Shown here: positions 47,501 to 59,500 of the stretch, in pieces
Layout: each line of letters starts with the position of its first letter
Numbering within the stretch: the first letter of the stretch is position 1
NCBI RefSeq assembly: GCF_000688235.1
Contig: NZ_JHYO01000005.1
Coordinates: forward strand, 62,001 to 126,000
Origin: Terasakiella pusilla DSM 6293
Lineage (GTDB): Bacteria; Pseudomonadota; Alphaproteobacteria; Rhodospirillales; Terasakiellaceae
DNA length: 64,000 bases
Direction of reading: 5' to 3'
Notes under the pieces: generated by a model
What the model was told of the DNA's origin: nothing
The model's input: only the letters and a program-made list of their open reading frames with translations
Database searches by the model: none
Made by a program: the position numbers and the translations under genes

Positions 47501-50500
47501 ATAAAGCGCGACTTCTGACAGTTCCCCATCATAATTATCCGCACCTGCCACAGAACGTCCAAAGCCAATCTCTGACGTGACAAGGCCAAAGTCCGTCAAC
47601 ATATCATCATTTACTTTGGTGATACTGCCGACGGGTACTTCTGCACCATCAATAAACAGCATCAACATGCCCGCCATGGTGACGGAGTATCCAATATTGT
47701 GCCAACGATCATCGCTCAAGTTGTAGCCCGTTGTTTCATAATGCATGAGCGTCGATGCGCCTTGCACATTCACAACCAACTGTCCTGATGCATTGACAGC
47801 AAGACTAAATTCCTGATCCGTCCCATTGGTGCCATAAAGGATGGTGCCGCCCGCATCGGTGCGCACCCACGTGCTTGCCGCATGTTCGGAGATATTTTGG
47901 GCATCTGACAAAGTGGCGTAATCATCGACCCCGTCAAAGGTCAAGCTATCAAATACCCGCAAGTCATTGCCATTGCCTGACAGATCACCGACAAATTCTT
48001 GTTCGCCAATCGCATCTTTGAAGGTCCAATTGGCCTGCAGGGTCATTTCTGTCGCCGGTTCATCCAAAGCCCGGTTGTAGTTATCTTTGACCTGTTGTTC
48101 CGTTCTGGCTTCAGACCAAATGCGCACGTCTGCAACCGACCCGTCAAGGATATCGGTATTTTCAGCCAAGCCGCCCAAGCGCAATGTCGCATTTGACGCC
48201 GGTGCCGGTGCCTCGCTTCCCCCATCATAGGTTTGCACCCCGACCGAAACCCCATCAATAAAGACTTCCACAGTGCTGGTGCCGGCCCCATCATGGTTTC
48301 GGACCATGGAAATATGGTGCCATTCATTTAAGGGCAGATTGGTATCAAAGCTCAGGTCCACGTCCGTGCCTGCGCCATATTCATGCATATAGTGCAAATC
48401 ACCTGTCGCATCGACGTACAGGCGATAGACAGTATTGTCCGCAGCCGCTTCTGTATCTCCGCTAAAGGACATCAAGGTCGGTGTGTTGGTGAAACTATCC
48501 AGCTTCAACCATGTCTCAATGGTCATATCATCGACAAGCTGTAGGTTATCCGCCATCCCACGTCCGGCATCAATAAAGGAGGAAGCCCCATCAAAATCGA
48601 CACCAACCGCTGAGGTGCTAACCCCTAACACTTGCGGCGCATAATTAACCGGCGTTACCCCACTTTCAAACGAGGACAGGCTAATCGGGTCCGTCATTCC
48701 AACAAACTTCACCGTTGTTGTATTGAAGTCCTGTGTCCCCGTCCCTGCGCCCTTAACATGGATGTAGCCATCACCTGCTACCGTGAAAAAGTAAATCCGA
48801 TCCGCAGATGGATCAGCCGACATGGCGGTGATCGCAGCATCCATATCCGCAAAATCACCAAAGGATATCTCACCATAGGCATACCCGTCTGCACCATCCA
48901 GACGCAACGTATCTTCCCCATCGGTGAAGTCCATCATATGATCGATCTGGTTATCACCTGCGCTGATATAATAACTATCATTCTGGGTGGATAGAACAAA
49001 GACGTCCTGCCCCTGCCCACCTGTAAGGGTGTCCATCCCTTGCGCGCCAGTGAAGGTATCATCCCCCTTGTCACCGATCATGATGTCAACTTGCGTTGTG
49101 CCTGTGATCGTGGCATCCGGATAGGTATCGACCGAGTATTCAAAGGTTTTGCTTGAGGTCTGCGGATCAGTTGGATGGTTATCATCGACCGTAATTGTCA
49201 ATTGCCCAGCAGTTTGCCCCGGCCCCGTTGCAAGGAAGTGCAGATCACCGCCAAACACACCTGTCGAAATACTTTCATAATCCCCGGCAATGGTTAGGCT
49301 TGATGTCCCATTCCCCGTAACGGACGTTAAAGAGGCCAGCCCTTCATCAAACGTCAGTGTGCCATTGGTCACCGTGATCGTCATCGTCACGTCACTAAAG
49401 CTCATTTCCGGGTCGTGCAGTTGAATAAAATCAAGCTTATTTTCGGTATTTGCGCGTGCACCGTCAGATACAAAACGGATGACATCACCATACGCACCCG
49501 CCGAATAATCACTGGTGTAAGAGGACACAATCATATCGTTGCTGCTGCTATGCAGAACACCATCTTGCGCCCCATCACCGGTCGCTTTATCAAAGACGAG
49601 GGAGGTTTCATTCCCTTCAAAACCCCACAAGCCGACAAGGTTAGGCTCGTTCCCTGTCAAAGGCTGTTTTAGTGTCCCGTTAATCTCGGCTTCTGTACGC
49701 GCACTGTCCCAAACACGAACTTCGTCAAGGATCAGGCCGTCCCCAGCCCCCATAACGGTTGCACCGGTCGGGACAATCGGGGCGGCTGTCGCATCGATCC
49801 CGCTGCCGCTGCCGTCCAGCACCACAGGCTGACCATCAACATAGGCTGACCATGTCGTCCCGTCATAAGACACGGCAATATGCGTTGGCGTATAGGAGCT
49901 AATCTCGACTTGGTCAAAGACCAGCGTGCCGACACCTTCAATCACCAACTCCGGCTTAAAGCCCAGATTATCCTGAATGACAAGACTATACCCGTTGGTG
50001 CCGACGGTCCCGTTTGTAAATAGCGTTTGCGCCGCTTGAGACCCGGACTCCATCTCAAACACAACTTCAAACGTAACCGGACCGGCTGTCGACTGAACAA
50101 GATCAGCTTCCAGATATTTAAAGTCCATATTCATCCGTGAGAAGGATTGATTATCAATCTCCACCGGATCATTCTGGTCGGTCACGGACAGGAAAATGGT
50201 CTTTGCAAAAGTAAGGCCGTCTGAATCGGTGGCAACCACATCTACGTCGTAAGTTCCTTCGGAAGATTCATGATCCAGTGCAAAACCGTCTTTCAGTTTC
50301 AACTGGTTACCGTTCACGATTTCAAAAAACGGATCCGTCGTGGTGAAAGTATGCGTATCACCCGCATCAGGGTCGACGGCGCTTAAGTTGCCGACAATCG
50401 CCCCATCAGCATTTTCATCAACCGTCATATTGTCAATCATGATATCCGTGGGCGCAGACGACACTGGCACATCGCGTGTAACCATCGTCGTTCCGGTTCC

Positions 50501-53500
50501 ATCAGAAACGGTATATTGCAATTGCAAGTTTCCGGTAAATCCATTTTCCGGTGTCAACTCCCAGACACCGCCGCCCATGTCGGTCACGGTGTGCGACCCT
50601 GGCGTCAAAACAATGACACTTGAAACGGAAAGCACATCATTTTCCGCATCCGTCATCCCGACAAGCAATTCTGCTTCAGTGATTGTGTTGCTTGCACTAT
50701 CCTGTGCTACCCCATCAAGTGGCGTGCCATCAAATACAGGCAGATCATTTGTCGCCGTAATATTGACACTTACAGCCAACGGGATGCTATCGACAAGCCC
50801 GTCATTTACGACCAATTCAAGCGTACGCGGCGTAGTATCCGGCGTGTCAGATGTATTATTAAACTGGACACTTCTGATAACAGCAGCAAAATCCGCATTT
50901 GTAGCGCTTGTGCCACTGTCGCTCAGGACCAATGTCCCCGTCAACGGATTGTAAATTCCGGTAACCCCGTTTTGCGGGGTAAATGTCAGGTCATCATTAG
51001 GGGTAAAACCATTGATGACAATCGTTGCAGAGGCAATAACATCCCCATCGGGGTCAATCACATCTAGCGCTGGGTCAAAGACACCAATCGCGCCGCCATC
51101 TTCCGTAAAGCTTTGGGCGGTATTGGCCCCATTGATAACGGCGGCATCATTTTCAGGTGTAATCGTCAGGTTCGCTGTCAAGATATCCGAACTAAAGGCA
51201 GAAGTCCCGCCCGCAACGCTCGCATCGCCCAACTGCCCATGTGTGCCAGATGTCCCATCCCACAAACGGAACTGCATCGACGGCTGACCGTCATAGTCCG
51301 GGTTCGGCACAAAACGGACAAGGCCGCTTTGATCCAAAAGCTTTGCATCCGTGGCCGTACGACCACTCATATCGGTCCAGCTGCTGCCCCCGTCAATGGA
51401 ATATTCCCATATACCGTTAGCGTTTGGCGTATCCACAATGGCAATGCCCAAGCTATCACCTTCAGCATCAGACACATCCAATTGCGCCAACAAATCAGCA
51501 ACAGACGTCCCCATATTGGACACATCATCTTCAACGATCGTGTTCAGGTTCGGCTGCACGGCAGGGTCATTCACCACCGGTGCATCATTCACATTTTGGA
51601 AGATGACACTTTCGCTCACCACGTTACTCAGCAACGCGCCATCTGTGGCCTGAACCGAAATCTCCAGCAAACCCGTTTGATGTTCAGAGCTGCTGGAATA
51701 TTGGATACTCTTGATGACCGCTGTAAAATCAGCATTGGTTGCGGCAGTACCGCTATCCGTCAGGATCAACTCCCCCGTCAAGCTATTATAGGTGCCTGTG
51801 ATCCCGTTTTGAGGTGTAAAGGACAAAAGATCGTCAGGCGTATGACCCGAAATTTTGACGGTGGCACTGGTAATGGTTTCTCCATCAGCGTCGATGATAT
51901 CAAAATAGGTATTGTCAAAGACAGTCGCAGGCGCGCCATTTTCCACATAAAAGACACCCATTGGGGCCTGATAGGACAATTCCGGTGCATCATTTACGGA
52001 AGAAACCGCAAGGTTTGCCGTAACGACTTGTGCACTAAACGCCGTATCTGCGCCGTTTGTCGTCGCATCATAAGATGACCCGGCGCTACCTGCCGTGCCA
52101 TCCCAAAGGCGGAACTGCAAAGAAACCTGACCATGGAAATCCTGATATGGGACAAAACGGACCAAATCCGTTCCTGCCAATAGATGGGCCGTGCTGTCAT
52201 TCAAGGCCGGTAAACTGGTCCAAAAACCACCATTGTCCGTGGAATACTGCCAATATCCGTCTATCTCCGGCGTGCTGGTCAATGCAATCCCAATCGCATC
52301 CCCTTCCGCATCGCTGATATCCAGTTGTGCCAACAGGTCAGACACACTGGTCCCGTCATTAAAGATATGATCTTCCTGAATAGTCGTCAGGTCAGGCTCA
52401 GTTGCGGGGTCATTCACAACCGGTGCATCATTTACGCCTTGCACGGAGACAGTTTCGCTAATCTCCGTACTAAACAGCGTACCGTCATTGACCTTCATGG
52501 TGATTACGCGGTTGGAGGTATCCGGGCTGTCGGAACTATTATTAAAGGCAATGCTCTTCATCACCGCATTAAAGTCGGCGTTGGTTGCAGATGACCCGCT
52601 ATCGCTTAAGATCAACTGACCTGTTGCACTGTCATAAGTTCCCGTAATCCCACCTTGCGCCGTGAAAGTGAGAATGTCATCCGGCGTAAATCCATTCACC
52701 TGAACAACGACGCTTTCAATCGTATCACCGTCCACATCATACGTGTTTAGGGTCGCCGCATTAAAGACGGTGACCGGACCACCATCTTCCACAAACCCTG
52801 CGTTCAACGGTGAAGAATATTCAATGGTCGGTGCATCATTCTCCCCCGTAACCGTGATCGTAATATCAGCCGGTGTTGATTGGGCTGTGCCATCGGTAAT
52901 CACATATTTAAAGGTGAAGCTTTCCGTCTCGCCGGCTGCGAGATAGTCAAACGCACCTGCCGCCGGTGTAAAGCGCACCAGTGAACTGCCTGCTGCCCAG
53001 TTGGCTGTCCCTAGGACTTTACCCGTTGAATTGCCGTTACTATCCAGCTCATAAACCTCAACAGACCCATCAGTTTCCGCCGTGCCCGCATTGCCATCGC
53101 CGATAACACTGTGGATGGCAACCGTATCACCGTCCACATCTTCGTCATTTAACAAGACCCGCACATCAACAGGCGAACTTTCGTTGGCAATAGATGCTTT
53201 ATCGCTGATCGCGACGGGGATATCGTTGGTCGGATCAACTGTCACCGACACTGTTGCCGAGGCGAACTTGCCATTGCCGTTTGTAATAGTGTAGGTGAAG
53301 CTATCATTCCCACTAAAGTCAGGATCCGGCGTGTAGCGCATCAACCACGGTTTGGCCGGATCATAACCGACATCCCCCGCTTTAAGGATTTTCAGCGTGC
53401 CGTGATCAGGGTCGCTTACATTTTCCAACTGAATGGCACCACCGTCATCACGACCATCCGCCTGCCCGCCGTTGGCGGCAAAGACGTCGATCACTTCTGA

Positions 53501-56500
53501 ACCATCTTCCTGCACACCTGTGATGGTATCGTCATAAGCTTCCGGTGTTGCCAAGGCCAAAGCTTCAGCCGTGTTCAAATCAATTTGCTGTTCCGCCTCG
53601 GCTTTATAATTGGAGAAGTCGGTCTCAATTGCCTGTACGCTATCATAGAGGCCTTGAATCAATGAGCGTTTCCCCTCAATAGATTCTTTATTATTTTCTG
53701 CAAGCTTTGCCTGATCTGCCGCAGCTTGCGCAGTGGTGCGCGCATCCGCAATCTCGGTATGGGTTAAACCTGCCAAGACTTGCGCTTGTTGTGCGGCATT
53801 TATTGCGGCGCTCAAGGCACCAGGTATTTCACTCAAGGCGTCATCAAGCTGCGCATTCAGGTTATTGGCGGTATTATCCACCTTGTCCTGCAACGCCTGA
53901 ACGGATGCAATCAGGTCATTATAGGCCGTGGCCCCCAAATCGGTCTGCAAGGCATTTTGTAATCCGGTGTCATCCAACCAGCTTTGGATATTTGCATCGA
54001 CCTGCGCCGCCAAAGTCTTGGCATCATGGTATAGCCCCTGCCCGCCAGACGATACTTCATCCGACAGTTCTTGTGCACGTGTTGCCAACTGTTGCGCCGT
54101 TTGCGCTGACGCATCGGCCTGTGCTTCATAAGCGGCAATGACCTGCGCTTTCGTGTCGGCACCTTTCGCCTGCACGTCCGCCAAGGTTCCGCCAATCTCC
54201 GCAATTGTATCTACAGACTCATTGGCTTGTTGCAGGGCGCTTTGGGCTTCTTCGTTTATTTTCGTGGCTTCTTGCAACAAAGCGTACAGGTCAGATACTG
54301 CCGCTTTTGCCAAGGCCAGTTCTTCCTTCGCAAAATCATTGGCGGTGCTGCCTGCATTATCCACAATGGTTTGCGCATCATCACGGTCACTCACCGCTTG
54401 ATCATAGGCAGCCTTGAGCGTATCCAGATTGCTTTTTGCGCTTTGGGCATAGGTCGCAACCTGACCTTGTGCCGTTTGGGCAGCGCCAAGTTCACCGGAC
54501 ACATCAAGGGCACTTGCCCCGGCTTCATCAATCACGTTCGCTGCTTTAGTCGCTGCGCTTTCTGCATTCGTCGCAACGATTTCAGCTTGCGCCAACGTAT
54601 TGGTGCGCGCTGTTTTCAGATTTGTGAGGGCAGCTTGCGCGGCATCGACCTGATCTTCCGCATTTTCAGACAGGTTTGCGACACTATCTGACACATTGTA
54701 AACAGCGCGATTATCTACGGCTGTTTGCGATTGGGCCTCGACCCGATCAGCCGCCGTTTGGGCGTCAGTTTCCGCTTTTTCAGCATTCTGGCGCTCGGTA
54801 TCCGCCAGCTTATTTTTATCGGTCAGGGTTTTATAGTTGGTTTCGGCTGTCTGACGGTATTGAGAAACAGACTGCCCGCCATCCAATGCAGTCTTTGCAT
54901 TAACGGCTGCTGCCTGAATTTTGCTATATGCACTTTCTGCGGAATCTGCTGCATTTGATGCCGCCAACCATGCAGCCTTGGTTTTTGCGACCTCATTTGT
55001 CAGGTTGAGTGAGTCCGCATTATTTGTATCAGAACCTAACGCCCGTTGTGCCGCGCTATTGGCTTCGTCAATTTGCTCTTTGACTTCTTGGTCGCTAATC
55101 GCACCACCACTAAAGGTCGCTGCGGTTTGGGCATTCCCCGCCTGTGTGGTCGCGGTTGTCAAATCGGCCACAGCATTGTCATAGGCCGCTTTAGCTGCGT
55201 TCGCATCATCTCTTGCATCTGTTGACACATTTGCTGCGTTGTCACGCGCCAGAATAACCGCGTCATAATCTGCCTGTCGTGCAGCTTGAGAGGCAGCGTC
55301 CGCACTTTCTTGCGACTGGGTTTCTTGAATGTCGGCAACCTTTGAAGCACTATCTGCTGCTTGTCCAGCTTCCTGCGCCGCTGTTTTAGCATCAGCTGCG
55401 GCGGCATTTGCCGGTTCCAGTTCAGCCAATGCATCTTCAACTGTGGTCGCGGCGTTCAAATCTGCCTGATTGCCACGGAAAGTTTGTAAGTTAGTCGTTG
55501 CCGACTGGGCCTCCGCCATTGCGTTGCGCGCATGTTGTGCTGCATCAAGGGCCAAGATGGCAGCATCATCCGCATAGGTGCCATCCGTCAAATCTGCCAA
55601 TAAGTCGGTCAGGTTTTGGATCGTTGTATCAAGCGCATTGATCACATTGCCGATATCACTCAACACATCCTGAATGGCAGCATCACTTGGGTTTGTCGGA
55701 TCATTGTCATTGGTTGACCAGCCATCAACCGCTGTACTGAGCTGCGCAGCTGCATCCAGCGTGGCAACCAGTTGCTGTAAATCGGTGGTCAGTGTTGTGC
55801 CAAGCGCGCCATCGCCACTCACCGTCACCACATTGCTGCCGTCGACCGATGATCCTTCAACGAGGTCAATCACCCCATCCAACGCTGATTTTGTAGATTT
55901 TACGGCTGCATAAGCGGAATCAACCGACTTTTCTGTGGATGCTTCCGCACGCTCTACCGCCTCGGGGTAATCGTCTTTTACATTCTGCAAATCGTTGTTG
56001 GCGATCAGATCGGCTTCGCGTTTCGCGTCCAACACAGATTGAAGGTTCTGTTCAGCCGTTGATACTTTGGTTTCCAGCACGTCATAGGTTTTAGCGATCT
56101 GCTGTGCCTGTTTTTCAGCCAGTTCGATATTCGACTTAACAGACTGATATTTGGAAATGGAGTCCACATGGATCACATGGGTCGTGCCATCCACATAGAC
56201 CCAGTCATGGACATTGACATCGTAATTATCCAGCGTGCCAATAGAAGGTGTACCGGGCAAACCGGATACATCAACATAAAACTGTTCGATCGCAGACATT
56301 GTGCCCGGACCGGCCCCGTCGATATCCTGCAGTTTTGCAACCGCCGCATCTGCCTGATTTTTGGCGATCAACGCCTTCGCCAACGCCGCACTTGCTGCAT
56401 TGTAGGCATTGGTCGCCGCTGTCACATCCCCTTGCGTCACTGTCCCAGACGTAACCGTTGCCAAATTGGACAGAATTTCGCCTTGTGCATCAATGATGTC

Positions 56501-59500
56501 GGTTGCATCCGTATCAGACGCATCGCTATCCAACGCGGCCTGAGCAGATTTAGTGGTCTCCAGTGCATCATCCGCACTACTTTCTGCCTGCAAATCGGCA
56601 GCCAAACGCCCAAGCGTCTGTGTAGAGTCTGCCGCGGCAGCGGTGGCAACAAGGTCGGCAACCTGCGCTGCGGCATTGACGGCAGCCTTCAAAGCTGCGA
56701 CAGCCTCATTTTCTGCGATGGTTAGTTCTAACAAGGCGTCGTTCATCGCCTCTTGAGCTGTATCATAAGCAGCTTCAGCATTTTCCGTTGCTGTCATGGC
56801 GGATTTAAGGGCATTCACCCATATGCGCAGCACGATTTCTTTCGCACCGGCCGCAGTTAGGTCTAAACCGTCCAACCCCGCACTATCCAATGCCGCAATT
56901 TCGGCAGTTGTATAGGCATTATTTGTCCCGGCATTGACGATCCCTTCTTTTGCCATTTCATTGACTAAGCGATCAACGGAACTGGCTTCCGACTGGGTTT
57001 TTGAATCCCATGCCGCCTTAGCCGCCGCCGCATCCACCTGCAACTGGATTGCACCGGGTTTATCCGTCCCATTGCCAAATTTGGCTTCATTAACTGCATT
57101 AATCGCATTTTGGGCGTTTAGGTTTGCCCGTGCGACAAGCCCGTTTGCGCCAGAAACCGCATCCACATCGTCATTTGCATCATCAACAGCCGTCGCCGCC
57201 GCACCCGAACGCCATTTGTCCGCAGCGCTTGCAGAGCTGGATGCGTTTTCTTTGGCGCTTAGGGCAACAGCAAGGCTTGCTTCGGCTTCAGCTGCAGAAG
57301 CTGATGCAGCTGTCGCATGATTAAGGGCTGCAGACCCATGTCCCGCTGCCAGTTCCGCAGCCGAATTTGCCGCGGCCTGCGCATCCTGTGCGGCCTCTCG
57401 CGCCAATTTATACTGGGCATCTGCTTCGACTGCATCTGCGCGGATGGCTGCCTGTTCTGCCGCTTGCGCATATTGATCTGCCAAGGCGGCTTTTTGCTGG
57501 GCGATTTCCGCTTGATCAGACGCTAACTGCGCTGCTTTCTCATCCGCATTAGCCTGATCCGTCTCCTGCTGATCCAACGCATTTTGGGTGTCTTGTGCAG
57601 CCTGATCAGCGGCCGCTTGCGCATCAGCTTCTGCCTGTTCACGATCTTGGCGCGCTTGCAGCAAAGTTTCCATATAGGTTTGGCGTAACTCAGCTGTTGC
57701 CAGATTTGCCTGCGCACTTTCAGATGTATTTTCAGCAGTCGACGAAGCTTCGCGAGCGTCGCCAACTTCTTCTGCGGCTTTTTGTAAATCAACCGCAAAG
57801 TCATTATAATCGCCCGACCCTTTGCGTGCGATTTCAAGGGCCGCGTCCGCAGCTTCATAAGCGGCTTTTGCTTTTGCAGATTCTGCTTCAACGATCGCGG
57901 CTTGTGGTCGGATTGTAGTGCCAACATGACCGGTGACATCATCCACAGCGCCTTGCGTCACATTTTGCGTGGAATAATTGGTGTTAATCTGGTCATAAGC
58001 CGTTTCCAGCGTCGCATTTGCCGATGCCGCTGCGGCTTCTGCCGCTTGGGCCAGTGCCAGTTGGCGCGATACTTCCGCAACCGCCCAAGCCACAAGAATA
58101 TTTGAAGCTTGTTTAGATAAAGACACGATATTGTCAGCAACTGTCTGTGCCTGATCTGCTGCCGTGTCTGCGCTTACAGCCGCCGAATTTGCCTCTGTCG
58201 GTGTGGATGTGCCGAGGTCAATTGAGTTCTTGGCATTGGTTGCCGCATCTTTATGGCCTTGCAACGTCAAACGTTCTGCTGCGATTTGATCAACAATATT
58301 TTGGACTTGCGACTGGATATTCTCAGGCACAATCTCGACGTTATTGCCATCCAACGTCTGGGCCGCAGCGTTGGTTTCATCGGCTGTATCACTGTTGGTC
58401 GATGCGGTTTTAACAGCAGAGATCGCTTCATTCTCAGACGCTGTTGCACGTTCAAACGCATCTGCCACTTCTGCGGAGGCGACTTGCGTTTCTGCGTTTG
58501 TCGCGTCCGTTTCAGCATTGGTAATATCAGTTGAATTCGCCCCACCCGCGCGCAAATCAGCCAAGGTGTCATAAGCATCAACGGCCTTCACATATTTTTC
58601 AACCGTTCCGTCCGATCCAAATGTCTGGGTCGTGCCATCGATCTCTGTATACGTCTGACCATTAACAGCCGCTATAGACTTAAGGGCGGCAAACTTTGAT
58701 TCCAGTGCCGTATAGCGTTCTGCAATATCTGCGGGAGATGCTTTGCCCAGATTGTTGAAAGCGCTTGGATCATCGCGCATTTCTTTAACGCGGGCAATCG
58801 CCGCCTGCGCATCAGACACGGCTGCCAAGGCATCATCGCGCGCTGCGGCCGCATCAATCTGCGCTTGTGCGGTGACGGCAGGGTCGTTACTGCTGTCGGT
58901 TGATGCGGCCTTGGCAGCGGTGCTTGCGGCTTTTGCTGCTTCGATGGCAGCCAATGCTTTGGTTAAAGCCTCATCGACTTTTGTTTCTTCTGTTTTAACG
59001 AAGTTTTCAGCGCGTTGTTCAGCAACGGCACGACCCGCATCAAGATAGGCATTATCATAGGCAAAATCTTTATCTGCCTGATATTTAGCAGAAGATGCGT
59101 TTTGAAATTCTTTCAACGCCCCAGTCGTTGCGTTATCCCCGACAAGCGCGACCCTTGCCGCCTCTTCCGCATCAAGGGCATTATTATAGGCTGTTTCTTT
59201 GGTTGTGAAATCTGTCTTTGCCGTTTCCCGCTCCCCATTTGCCGTGTTAAACGCATCTTCCCACAAATCGGTGAGCGACTTGGCAAAGTCGTTTAAAGAC
59301 TTCGCATTGTCGGCTTGTGTCGAAACATCCTGTGCATTTTGTGCGAGCACAGTGTCGCTGGGATGACGGTCAGACAGGCTCTGTATCGCAGAGGCAACGT
59401 CATTCATTGCAGTGTTGATCGCCGCAATCGCTTCATTAATCTCCCCCACAGACGCGGTTAGAATCGTCGCGCTGTCCCCAACGGATAGATCATCCGCCCC

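Noticed and set aside
51113-52078. A 321-codon + strand frame opposite the giant gene
   Set aside because: It is antisense to the cadherin-like repeats, with a His/Arg/Ile-rich low-complexity translation; a shadow of the real gene.
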